NCBI GenBank assembly: GCA_937928015.1
Contig: CALFXA010000018.1
Coordinates: 1-20,857, forward strand
Length of the DNA: 20,857 nucleotides
Source of the DNA: an uncultured Anaerolineales bacterium
Lineage (GTDB): Bacteria > Chloroflexota > Anaerolineae > Anaerolineales > Villigracilaceae
Direction: 5' to 3'
Below are positions 1 to 6,725 of the stretch, piece after piece. Positions within the stretch are counted from its first letter, which is position 1; every line of letters starts with the position of its first letter. Made by a program: the position numbers and the translations under genes. The notes under the pieces were generated by a model, which had not been told where the DNA came from, searched no databases, and saw only the letters and a list, made by a program, of their open reading frames with translations.

Positions 1-47
1 GAGATATCCACTCGTGACTGGAGTTCAGACGTGTGCTCTTCCGATCT
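1..47. other. Illumina TruSeq index adapter (assembly artefact)
   Basis: Bases 14-47 match the Illumina TruSeq read-2 adapter (begins GTGACTGGAG, ends CTTCCGATCT). They are preceded by GAGAT and an 8-base index ATCCACTC, whose reverse complement GAGTGGAT is the TruSeq index 23 barcode as I remember it. This is library sequence left on the contig end. It makes the first codons of the reading frame here (translation CSSDL) spurious. Genomic sequence starts at about 48. Confidence 0.97.
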
Positions 48-882
48 CGCCATGACCGACCACAAAGGCAAACCCGTCCGCAAAGCGGGACCCTCCACCC
101 CGGTGGCGGTGCTCGGCCTGAACGGCGTCCCCGCTGCGGGTGACGTCTTCCGCGTGGTCGGATCGGAACGTGAGGCACGCGAGACGGTGAACGAACGGCT
201 GGAAGCCGCCAAGGCCCGCGCCAATGAAAAGAAGGTCTCGCTCGAAGACCTGTTCGCCAGTTTCCAGGCGGGCGAGGCGCGCGAGTTGAACCTGATCGTC
301 AAGGCCGACGTGCAAGGCTCGCTCGAACCGATCATGTCCGAACTGGAGAAGCTCGGCAAGGGCGAGATCGGAATCAAGATCCTCTACGCCGAAACGGGCA
401 ATATCGGCGAGAACGACGTCATGTTGGCTTCGGCCTCGAGCGCCATCATCATCGGCTTCAACGTCCAGGCCGACGTGCCTGCCCGCCGCCTGGCCGAGAA
501 GGAAGGCGTCTCGCTGCGCCTGTACGAGATCATCTACCGCATGACCGAGGACATCGAGAAGGCCCTCAAGGGCATGCTCGAACCCACGATCGTGGAAAAG
601 GTCATTGGCCGCGCCCAGGTATTGGCCGTATTCTCCGCTTCGAAATTGGGCAAGGTGGCGGGCTGCAAGGTCACCGAAGGCGAACTGCGCCGCAACGCCC
701 GCATCCGCCTGTATCGTGACGGCGACATCCTCTACGAGGGCGACCTCGCCTCCCTGCGTCACGAAAAAGAAGACGTCAAGGAAATGCGCACAGGTTTCGA
801 GTGCGGTGTCGGCTTCAAGAGCTTCAGCAACATCCAGGTTGGCGACCAACTGGTCTGCTTCGTCATGGAAAAATCGTCATAA
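48..882 (+). CDS. infB: translation initiation factor IF-2, C-terminal part (5' cut by contig end)
   Basis: IF-2 is the GTPase that places fMet-tRNA on the 30S subunit and promotes subunit joining. Only about 277 C-terminal residues are present. The G domain lies off the contig. The visible part runs from the end of domain II (AGPSTPVAVLGLNGVPAAGD) through domain III (ELNLIVKADVQGSLEPI, then the GNIGENDVMLASAS stretch typical of the family) to the fMet-tRNA-binding C2 domain ending in ECGVGFKSFSNIQVGD, close to the usual family ending. The stop is TAA at 880-882. The gene heads the usual infB-rbfA-nrnA-truB-ribF order. The apparent upstream ATG at 31 is adapter. The call is certain; the real N-terminus is unseen. 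Confidence 0.96.
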
Positions 883-893
883 AATCAAGGAAC

Positions 894-916
894 AGGGCGG
901 GGTGATCCCCCGCCCT
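894..916 (+). repeat. GC-rich hairpin between infB and rbfA
   Basis: A perfect 9-bp stem, AGGGCGGGG (894-902) against CCCCGCCCT (908-916), closes a 5-base loop TGATC in the 43-bp gap between infB and rbfA. No T-run follows it, so it is not a standard intrinsic terminator. It could be a dispersed palindromic repeat, an mRNA-stability hairpin or a translational control of rbfA. It ends 9 bases before the chosen rbfA ATG. Confidence 0.6.
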
Positions 917-925
917 ACATATCTC

Positions 926-1294
926 ATGCCATCAGGAATTCGACTTCAACGCATTGCGGACCGCATCCGCCAAGAGCTCTCGGAAATGCTCATCCGCGAG
1001 TTGAGCGACCCGCGCCTGCACATGATCTACGTCACCGACGTGAACGTGGACCGCGAACTGGCCTATGCCGATATCTACGTCTCGGCGGTCGAGGGTCAGG
1101 GACGCAGCAAGGAAGTGCTGGCAGGGCTGGAAAGCGCCAGCGGATTCATCCGCCGCACCCTGGCCAGTCGCGTGGAGCTGCGGGCTTTTCCGCGCTTGCG
1201 CTTCCACTGGGACCCCACGCCCGAACATGCCGACCACATCGAACAGGTGCTGGCCGAATTACGGGAGAAAAACGCAACCAAAAAGGAGATTTAG
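926..1294 (+). CDS. rbfA: 30S ribosome-binding factor RbfA
   Basis: RbfA is a small KH-fold protein that binds 16S rRNA in the immature 30S subunit and helps late maturation. The 122-residue product is of normal family length. It shows the N-terminal RLQRIADRIRQELSEMLIRE helix and the DPRLHMIYVTDVNVDREL strand with YADIYVS. The C-terminal region has the R-x-(L/F)-P-x-L-x-F signature as RAFPRLRFHWDP, followed by ADHIEQVL. The ATG at 926 gives the family-typical N-terminus but has no good ribosome-binding site. A GTG at 902 in the same frame, with AAGGA at 887-891, is a real alternative that would add 8 residues and put the start inside the hairpin. The frame is open further upstream, but that part is an infB shadow. 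Its position directly after infB is classic. Confidence 0.93.
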   Translation: MPSGIRLQRIADRIRQELSEMLIRELSDPRLHMIYVTDVNVDRELAYADIYVSAVEGQGRSKEVLAGLESASGFIRRTLASRVELRAFPRLRFHWDPTPEHADHIEQVLAELREKNATKKEI

Positions 1295-1303
1295 CGTTAT
1301 ATC

Positions 1304-1375
1304 AATCCACAAGTGGATTATGTTTCGACATAGATACCCATCCATCGCCGTCCTTACAATTATGAAAGGGTATCT
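1304..1375 (+). promoter_or_regulatory. two inverted repeats in the rbfA-nrnA gap
   Basis: The 119-bp gap (1295-1413) is clearly AT-richer than its surroundings. It holds a 16-bp palindrome AATCCAC-AA-GTGGATT (1304-1319), which looks like a dimeric-protein site. It also holds an 8-bp perfect inverted repeat, AGATACCC (1332-1339) with GGGTATCT (1368-1375), around a 28-base loop and followed by TTAAAA. The second could act as a weak terminator for rbfA. Functions are inferred only. Confidence 0.4.
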
Positions 1376-1401
1376 TTAAAACTTGTGCAGGAACGCTAGT
1401 G

Positions 1402-1407
1402 TAAAAT
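1402..1407 (+). promoter_or_regulatory. candidate -10 box for a leaderless nrnA transcript
   Basis: TAAAAT lies exactly 6 bases before the nrnA ATG at 1414, and no Shine-Dalgarno sequence precedes the ATG. That spacing would start transcription at or next to the ATG, as in leaderless mRNAs. No clear -35 box is seen at 16-18 bases. Confidence 0.45.
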
Positions 1408-1413
1408 CAAGCC

Positions 1414-2370
1414 ATGCAAAATGAAGTAATTGCTGAAATAAAAAATCGCCTGGCCTCGGCCAGGCGGATTGTCATTGCCTCTCACGTCCGCCCGGATGGG
1501 GATGCCATCGGTGCCCTGCTGGGACTGGGGCTGGCCCTGAAAGATGCGAGTAAGGACGTACAGATGGTCTTGGCGGATGGCTGCCCTGCCTCCTTCCGTC
1601 ACCTGGCGGGCAGCGAGTTGATACAGACCGCGCCGCAGGGGGAACACGACACCTTCATCACCGTGGATTGCGCCGACTTCAAGCGCACGGGCAAGATCTT
1701 CGAGAATTTTGGTCAGCCCGACGTCAACATCGATCACCACAAAACCAACGAAAATTTCGGAAAACTGAACCTGATCGAGGCGGAGGAGGTGGCCACATCG
1801 GCCATCCTCACCAATCACTTGCCAGCCTGGGGCCTGCAGATCACCCAACCCGTGGCCGCCGCCCTGCTGACAGGCATCATCACCGACACGCTCGGCTTCC
1901 GCACCTCGAACACCACGCCCGAGGCGCTGCGTCAGGCCGCCACATTGATGGAAACGGGCGTGGACATGCCCGAGATCTACATGCGTGCGCTGGTGCGCCG
2001 TTCCTTCCCCTCCGCCCGCTATTGGGGCGCGGGACTCTCCAGCCTGGAGAGCAAGCATGGCATCGTGTGGGGCACGCTCACCGTGGCAGACCGCAAGAAG
2101 GCGGGCTACGGTGGAAACGACGACGCCGACCTGATCAACATCATCTCCGCCATCGATGGCAATAAGGTCGGAATGATCTTTGTCGAACAGAATGATGCCC
2201 ACGTCAAAATCTCCTGGCGCGCGCTCGAGCCAGGCATCGACGTTTCGCCAATCGCAAAACACTTTGGAGGCGGGGGGCATGCCGCCGCCGCAGGAGCAGA
2301 TATTCCAGGGGCACTCAGCGAAATCCAGCCGCTCGTCCTCAAGACCACCAGAGAAATGCTTCAACTTTAA
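1414..2370 (+). CDS. nrnA: DHH/DHHA1 phosphoesterase, NrnA-type oligoribonuclease / pAp phosphatase
   Basis: The 318-residue product has the full two-domain layout of NrnA, which degrades 2-5 nt RNA (nanoRNA) and dephosphorylates 3'-phosphoadenosine 5'-phosphate using Mn2+. The N-terminal DHH domain shows SHVRPDGDAIGA (metal-binding D-x-D), the VDCAD strand and the name motif NIDHHKTNENFG. It also has the TGIITDTLGFRTSNTT motif. The C-terminal DHHA1 domain carries the substrate-binding glycine cluster FGGGGHAAAAGA near the end. All key residues are visible. The first ATG is used, with no Shine-Dalgarno and a -10-like box just upstream. The gene lies between rbfA and truB, the order seen in many bacteria. 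In vivo substrate preference cannot be read from the sequence. Confidence 0.93.
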   Translation: MQNEVIAEIKNRLASARRIVIASHVRPDGDAIGALLGLGLALKDASKDVQMVLADGCPASFRHLAGSELIQTAPQGEHDTFITVDCADFKRTGKIFENFGQPDVNIDHHKTNENFGKLNLIEAEEVATSAILTNHLPAWGLQITQPVAAALLTGIITDTLGFRTSNTTPEALRQAATLMETGVDMPEIYMRALVRRSFPSARYWGAGLSSLESKHGIVWGTLTVADRKKAGYGGNDDADLINIISAIDGNKVGMIFVEQNDAHVKISWRALEPGIDVSPIAKHFGGGGHAAAAGADIPGALSEIQPLVLKTTREMLQL

Positions 2371-2427
2371 TATATAATTTAGACAAATGTGTCATAATTG
2401 CACGATACATATATGGAGGACTGAAAG
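2371..2427 (+). promoter_or_regulatory. AT-rich promoter-like region and Shine-Dalgarno of truB
   Basis: The gap after nrnA contains TATAAT (2373-2378) and CATAAT (2393-2398), both plausible -10 boxes without a convincing -35. GGAGGA (2415-2420) is a strong ribosome-binding site 7 bases before the truB ATG. truB can therefore probably be transcribed independently of the upstream genes. Confidence 0.45.
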
Positions 2428-3351
2428 ATGAACAGTCAAGATGTCAAGAATGCCATATCAGGCGTTCTGGTCGTGGACAAGCCCGTAGGCATGACCTCGC
2501 ACGATGTAGTGCAGGTCATCCGCAACGGGACAGGCCTCAGACGCGCGGGCCATACGGGCACGTTGGATCCGCGCGCTTCGGGCGTTTTGGTGATTCTGGT
2601 TGGGCCCGCCGTCCGTTTGAGCGAATACGTTTCCGCATCCGATAAGCGCTATCAAGCCATCATCCGTCTTGGTTCCACCACCGACACTTTCGATGCCGAG
2701 GGAAAATTCACGCGCAGCAACCAGCCCGTCAATGTGACGGAGGCGCAGTTCGAAGAAGTGCTCCAATCCTTCATCGGCGAGATCGAGCAGACTCCCCCGC
2801 CCTATTCCGCCGTCAAGGTGCAGGGACGCAAGGCCTATGAGATGGCCCGCCAGGGCGAGGAAGTGGACCTGACCCCGCGCAAGATTCAGGTGCACCACCT
2901 CGAAGTGCTCGAATGGGCCCCGCCCGAAGTGGTTGTCGATGTGCATTGTTCCTCGGGCACTTACGTGCGCTCGCTGGCCAATGACCTGGGCGAGAAGCTC
3001 GGTTGCGGTGCGTACCTCGTCGGTCTGCGCCGCACCAAGAGCGGACGATTCAGCCTGCGCGACGCCACGCCGCTGCGCAAACTTCAGGAAGCCTTCACCG
3101 CGGGCAACTGGTATCAATACCTGATCCCCGCCGCCGAAGCGCTGGGCGACTGGCCCGCCGTGGAACTCAGCCCCGATGAGGTGGAAGCCGTCCGCCACGG
3201 GCACCGCGTCAAGGTCAAGGAAGGCAACACCGAGGCCAAGGTTCGCGGCGTCAGCACGCAAGGCGAACTGGTGGCGCTGATGGAAATCGCCACCGCGGAA
3301 GATGGCTCTTCCGAATGGCAACCCAGGAAAGTGTTCTTCACTTCCGAGTAA
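2428..3351 (+). CDS. truB: tRNA pseudouridine(55) synthase TruB
   Basis: TruB isomerises U55 in the T-loop of nearly all tRNAs and also acts as a tRNA-folding chaperone. The 307-residue product has the N-terminal GVLVVDKPVGMTSHDVV strand and the catalytic motif GHTGTLDPRASGVL, with the nucleophile Asp47. It then has the K-R-Y-x-A motif (KRYQAIIRLGSTTDTFDAEG) and the TPPPYSAVKVQGRKAYEMAR loop. The CSSGTYVRSLANDLGEKLG motif lies about two thirds in, and a C-terminal extension of about 90 residues resembles the PUA-like tail of the family. The ATG at 2428 is fixed by GGAGGA at 2415-2420. The gene sits directly upstream of ribF, as usual. Confidence 0.97.
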   Translation: MNSQDVKNAISGVLVVDKPVGMTSHDVVQVIRNGTGLRRAGHTGTLDPRASGVLVILVGPAVRLSEYVSASDKRYQAIIRLGSTTDTFDAEGKFTRSNQPVNVTEAQFEEVLQSFIGEIEQTPPPYSAVKVQGRKAYEMARQGEEVDLTPRKIQVHHLEVLEWAPPEVVVDVHCSSGTYVRSLANDLGEKLGCGAYLVGLRRTKSGRFSLRDATPLRKLQEAFTAGNWYQYLIPAAEALGDWPAVELSPDEVEAVRHGHRVKVKEGNTEAKVRGVSTQGELVALMEIATAEDGSSEWQPRKVFFTSE

Positions 3352-3358
3352 AATAACA

Positions 3359-3386
3359 CAGCCGCCGATCTCGGCGGCTGATTTTT
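3359..3386 (+). terminator. intrinsic terminator after truB, directly abutting ribF
   Basis: A 9-bp perfect GC stem, CAGCCGCCG (3359-3367) with CGGCGGCTG (3372-3380), has loop ATCT and is followed by ATTTTTAT. This is a textbook Rho-independent terminator 7 bases after the truB stop. The T-run ends only 3 bases before the ribF ATG, so it may instead act as a control point for ribF. Confidence 0.85.
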
Positions 3387-3389
3387 ATC

Positions 3390-4292
3390 ATGCAGCATTA
3401 TCATTCCCTCACCGAAGCCTCTCTCCAGGGCGCCCGTCTCACCGTCGGCGTGTACGATGGCGTCCATCGCGGGCACCAGGAGATTCTGCGTCGCGTCACG
3501 GCGGGCTCGCCCTCCGTGGTGTTGACCTTCCACCCGCATCCCGCCAGCGTGCTGGGCGGACACGAGATCAAGTGCCTGACCACACCCGACGAGCGCGCCG
3601 ACCTGCTGGCCGCCCTGGGCGTGGACGTCGTCATCACTGAGCCGTTCACCCGCGACCTGGCGTCTGTCTCCGCCTACGAGTTCATGTCGAGCCTCAAGCG
3701 TCACCTTGGACTGGAGCACCTGTTCATCGGTTACGACTTCGCGCTCGGCAAGGGACGCGAGGGCAACGCCGCCCGCCTGAGCGAGATCGGCCGCGAGTTG
3801 GGATTCACCGTCGAAGTGGTGCCAGCCGTCGGCGACGAAAGCGGCGTGATCTCCTCGACCGAGATCCGCAAACTGGTCTCGCGCGGCGACATGGCCGAAG
3901 CCGCCCTGCTGCTCGGTCATCCCTACCAGATCGGCGGGCCCGTCATTCACGGCGACCATCGCGGACGCACCATCGGCTTCCCGACCGCCAATATCGATTA
4001 TCCGATACAGAAGGTCCTGCCGTCGAACGGCATCTACGCCTGTTGGGCCCGGCTGGGAAGCGAGCGTTTCGCAGCAGCCATCAACGTGGGCCTGCGCCCC
4101 ACCGTGCACGACGACCAGACCGTCCCCAACGTGGAAGCCTACCTGTTGGATTTCGACCGCGAGATTTATGGTCAGCACCTGAAACTCGATTTCGTGGCCC
4201 GCCTGCGCGACGAGTTGAAATTCCCTTCGCTGGATGCGTTGATCGAGCAGATGCACAGGGACGTGGCCCAAGCTCGTGACATTCTCAAGTGA
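3390..4292 (+). CDS. ribF: bifunctional riboflavin kinase / FAD synthetase
   Basis: RibF phosphorylates riboflavin to FMN and adenylates FMN to FAD in the cytosol. The 300-residue product is of standard bacterial length. The N-terminal FMN adenylyltransferase domain has the nucleotidyl-transferase signature GVYDGVHRGHQ (20-30), TFHPHP (46-51), the FIGYDFALGKGREGN loop (112-126) and ISSTEIR (154-160). The C-terminal kinase domain has GRTIGFPTANI (192-202) with the PTAN metal/ATP motif, NVGLRPT (232-238) and NVEAYLLDF with Glu249 as probable base. No Shine-Dalgarno is visible, and the ATG follows the truB terminator by 3 bases, so how translation starts is unclear. Its product FAD is the cofactor of the ThyX encoded next, though a terminator separates the two genes. 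Confidence 0.96.
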   Translation: MQHYHSLTEASLQGARLTVGVYDGVHRGHQEILRRVTAGSPSVVLTFHPHPASVLGGHEIKCLTTPDERADLLAALGVDVVITEPFTRDLASVSAYEFMSSLKRHLGLEHLFIGYDFALGKGREGNAARLSEIGRELGFTVEVVPAVGDESGVISSTEIRKLVSRGDMAEAALLLGHPYQIGGPVIHGDHRGRTIGFPTANIDYPIQKVLPSNGIYACWARLGSERFAAAINVGLRPTVHDDQTVPNVEAYLLDFDREIYGQHLKLDFVARLRDELKFPSLDALIEQMHRDVAQARDILK

Positions 4293-4295
4293 CCG

Positions 4296-4323
4296 AACGC
4301 CCCGTCAAATGACGGGGCGTTTT
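4296..4323 (+). terminator. intrinsic terminator after ribF
   Basis: An 11-bp perfect stem, AACGCCCCGTC (4296-4306) with GACGGGGCGTT (4311-4321), has loop AAAT and runs into TTTCGTTGTT. It begins 4 bases after the ribF stop and closes the housekeeping block. Confidence 0.9.
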
Positions 4324-4329
4324 CGTTGT

Positions 4330-4356
4330 TATAATGCCTTCGACTTACCAGAGGAG
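4330..4356 (+). promoter_or_regulatory. thyX -10 box and Shine-Dalgarno
   Basis: A perfect TATAAT (4330-4335) lies right after the ribF terminator, and GAGGAG (4351-4356) lies 6 bases before the thyX ATG at 4363. No good -35 box is visible; it would fall inside the terminator stem-loop at about 4307-4312. Confidence 0.6.
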
Positions 4357-4362
4357 CCCCCC

Positions 4363-5799
4363 ATGCCCGAGAGACAAATTTATCTATTATCGCCCCGTCA
4401 GCTTTCGCCCGAGACCATCGCCGTGGCCTTTGCCAAGACCTCGCGCTCGCCCGAATCCTTCCGCGACATCGCCGCCGAGTTGAGCGACGAGAAGTCGGCG
4501 CAGTTCCACGAGAAGTGGGTCGTGGGCTACGGTCATGCCTCGGTGGCGGAACATGCCGTACTGCACATCGCCTTCGAGAACGTCTCGCGCGTGGCGGTCG
4601 AATCCATCGAAAGCAATCGGCTGGCCTCCTACACGGAGAAGTCCACCCGCTACCAGAAATGGGACGGCGATGCCTTCTGCGTCCCGCCCGAACTGGAAGG
4701 TCACCCGCTGAAAGAGGAATTCGTCGGGACCGTGCGGATGCTCTTCCAGACCTACGCCGACTCGCTGGCCCCTGTCCGCGCCGTGGTGGAGAAGCGCTCT
4801 CCGCGCCGCGAAAACGAAAAGGACGAGGCCTGGGACCGCCGTATCCGCTCGCAATACGTCGACTCATGTCGCTTCCTACTACCCGCCGCCGCGCTGGCTA
4901 ATCTGGGCATGACCGCCAACGCGCGCGTGCTGGAGAACGCCATCCGCAAGATGATGTCGCATCCGCTGGCCGAGGTGCGTCAGATCGGCGAGAACATGCG
5001 CGAGGTGGCCAAGGCCGAGGTGCCGACACTGGTCAAGTATGCGGATGTGGTGCCATATTTAGTTGATATCGCAAAAGAGATTTACCACAGAGCACACGGA
5101 GAGCACGGAGAAAATCAAAAGAATTCTGTGGGTTCCGTGGTGAATGATGAATGGTGCAAGCTGGTTCAGTATGAGCAAGACGCCGAGCAGAAGATTCTAG
5201 CCGCGGCACTGTATCGCTTCGGGGAAATGTCCTTTGCAGATGCGTTGGCTTATATTCAATCGCTCACTCAAGATGAGCAGGACCGTCTGGCCGAGTCGCT
5301 GCTCGGGAAGCTGGGCAAGTTCGACGAGCCGCTGCGTGAGCTGGAATACGCCACCTACACCTTCGACCTCGTCATGGATCAGGGCGCGTACGCCGAGTTC
5401 AAACGTCACCGCATGATGACGCAGACGCCGCAACTGTTGACGGCCCGTCTCGGCTACGCCACGCCGCGTCTCATCAGCGAAGCAGGCTTCGCGGATCGCT
5501 ACCGTGCCGCGATGGACCAGGCCGCGCAGACCTACGAAGCCATGCACGCCTTCGACCCGAACGTGGCGCAATACGTCGTCCCCAACGGATTCAACCGCCG
5601 CGTGCTGGCCGAGTTCAACCTGCGCTCGGCCTATCACTTCTGCCAATTGCGGGCGGCCTCCAACGCGCACTTCTCGATCCGCAAGATCGCCGAGCGCATC
5701 CACGAGGAACTGACGTGCGTCCATCCGCTGCTGACGAAGTACATGCGTCTGCCCGAAGAGACCTGGCAGAACGTGGAAGAAAATTACTTCACGGCATGA
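4363..5799 (+). CDS. thyX: tandem-domain FAD-dependent thymidylate synthase (ThyX family)
   Basis: ThyX makes dTMP from dUMP with methylenetetrahydrofolate, NADPH and FAD. Usual ThyX proteins have about 220-250 residues; this one has 478 and looks like two Thy1 modules. Half 1 (about 1-230) has GHASVAEHA, then SNRLASYTEKSTRY (84-97), then LPAAALANLGMTANARVLENA and EVRQIGENM. Half 2 (about 320-478) has FKRHRMMTQTPQLLTARLGY (347-364) and YHFCQLRAASNAHFSIRKIA (424-442). The classical RHR-x7-S motif is split: half 1 keeps R-x7-S but has SNR for RHR, and half 2 keeps RHR (348-350) but has Leu at the Ser position. The linker, about 240-261, is encoded by a DNA palindrome. The start at 4363 is fixed by GAGGAG; the frame is open further upstream but overlaps ribF. 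Long ThyX-like proteins exist in other phyla as I recall; activity is unproven. Confidence 0.85.
   Translation: MPERQIYLLSPRQLSPETIAVAFAKTSRSPESFRDIAAELSDEKSAQFHEKWVVGYGHASVAEHAVLHIAFENVSRVAVESIESNRLASYTEKSTRYQKWDGDAFCVPPELEGHPLKEEFVGTVRMLFQTYADSLAPVRAVVEKRSPRRENEKDEAWDRRIRSQYVDSCRFLLPAAALANLGMTANARVLENAIRKMMSHPLAEVRQIGENMREVAKAEVPTLVKYADVVPYLVDIAKEIYHRAHGEHGENQKNSVGSVVNDEWCKLVQYEQDAEQKILAAALYRFGEMSFADALAYIQSLTQDEQDRLAESLLGKLGKFDEPLRELEYATYTFDLVMDQGAYAEFKRHRMMTQTPQLLTARLGYATPRLISEAGFADRYRAAMDQAAQTYEAMHAFDPNVAQYVVPNGFNRRVLAEFNLRSAYHFCQLRAASNAHFSIRKIAERIHEELTCVHPLLTKYMRLPEETWQNVEENYFTA
5082..5144 (+). repeat. imperfect palindromic element inside thyX, read in frame
   Basis: The left arm, TTACCACAGAGCACACGG (5082-5099), and the right arm, ending GGTTCCGTGGTGAA (5131-5144), are imperfect inverted copies: ACCACAGAGCACAC against ACCACGGAACCCAC on the other strand, 11 of 14 equal. 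The element is about 63 bp, a multiple of three, and adds about 21 residues to the linker between the two ThyX modules. CCACAGAG..CACGGAG palindromes are, from memory, common intergenic repeats in environmental bacterial genomes. The surrounding 5041-5260 stretch is also visibly AT-richer than the rest of thyX. Confidence 0.6.
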
Positions 5800-6725
5800 A
5801 GCGCGTTCTGTTCCTGCTGATTCTGCTCCTGACTGCCTGCGCCCCCCAGGTGGATTTCACACCTGTGCCCGTTTCCCTTATCCCCTATTCGACTCACATC
5901 CCCGCCCCAACCGTCCCCTGGACCTCGGGCCTGGTGACCGCTTCCGCGCCGCTGCCGTCGCCCACGCCGTTTGTCTACACCGTGCAGCGGGGCGACACAC
6001 TGGGCAGCATCGCGCTCAAGTTCGGCGTCTCGATCAATGACCTGCAAGCCGCCAATCCCGACGTCTCACCGAATAGCATGTCGGTGGGACAGGTGCTTCG
6101 CATTCCCAGCGACCCCGAGAATCCCTCGGGCGAGCCGACGCCGCAACCTGCTCCCTTCCGCGTGGAGCAGACGGCCTGTCACCCCAGCGCGGACGGCGGG
6201 ATGTGGTGTTTCGTGCTGGCCCGCAACGACTCGGCCACCGCGCTGGAGAACGTCAATGCGCAGGTGACGTTGTTCGACGCGAATGGAAATCAACTCGTCA
6301 GTCAACCCGCTTTGCTAATCCTGAACATCCTACCGCCCAACACCTCCCTGCCGATGACGGTTTTCTTCGACGCGCCCATCCCCGCGAATGTGACGCCGCA
6401 GGTGCAGATCCTGACCGCGATCCAACTCCAGGCCAGCGATGCGCGCTATCTGCCCGCCTCGGCGCAGAACATCCTCGTGCAGGTGGATTGGAACGGGCAC
6501 AGTGCCCAGGTCGGCGGACAGGTCTTCCTGCCCGCCGAATCAAAAGCCGCCGCGACCGTTTGGGTGGCCGCGACGGCGTATGATGAACTGGGTCAGGTGG
6601 TAGGAGTCCGCCGCTGGGAGGGGGGCGCGATTCCGCCGGGGACGAGTTTGCCGTTTGCCATGACGGTATCCAGCCTGGGCGGGGAGATTGACCACGTCGA
6701 GGTAACCGTAGAAGCCAGACCATAG
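5796..6725 (+). CDS. LysM-domain lipoprotein
   Basis: This is a predicted cell-surface lipoprotein of 309 residues. A short hydrophobic signal ends in the lipobox LTAC with Cys15. A Thr/Pro/Ser-rich spacer (16-58) follows, then one LysM module (about 60-104; VYTVQRGDTLGSIALKFGVS, ending VGQVLRIP) that binds peptidoglycan-type glycans. After a Pro-rich linker come two beta-rich halves (about 112-205 and 206-309). These resemble FxLYD-type extracellular domains, with LARNDSATALENVNAQVTLF and VWVAATAYDELGQVVGVRRW as matching strands. The first of these halves has a Cys pair (CHPSADGGMWC) that may be disulfide-bonded. The ATG lies in an ATGA overlap with the thyX stop, so the two genes are translationally coupled, although I see no functional link. 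Export and LysM are solid; the exact role is unknown. Confidence 0.85.
   Translation: MKRVLFLLILLLTACAPQVDFTPVPVSLIPYSTHIPAPTVPWTSGLVTASAPLPSPTPFVYTVQRGDTLGSIALKFGVSINDLQAANPDVSPNSMSVGQVLRIPSDPENPSGEPTPQPAPFRVEQTACHPSADGGMWCFVLARNDSATALENVNAQVTLFDANGNQLVSQPALLILNILPPNTSLPMTVFFDAPIPANVTPQVQILTAIQLQASDARYLPASAQNILVQVDWNGHSAQVGGQVFLPAESKAAATVWVAATAYDELGQVVGVRRWEGGAIPPGTSLPFAMTVSSLGGEIDHVEVTVEARP

Noticed and set aside
605..925. Upstream extension of the rbfA frame into infB
   Set aside because: The extra residues are Arg/Ala/Ser-rich shadow translation of infB; RbfA homology begins at the ATG at 926 or at most at the GTG at 902.
3114..4271. Long open frame of 385 codons on the minus strand, antisense to ribF
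   Set aside because: It is the mirror of a clear ribF gene in high-GC DNA; its translation is low-complexity and His/Gly/Val-rich with no known motif. The same holds for the minus-strand frames over infB, nrnA, truB and the GAF gene.
5082..5144. Insertion sequence or frameshifted pseudogene in thyX
   Set aside because: There is no transposase and the reading frame stays open through the element and the second ThyX module, so the gene looks intact.
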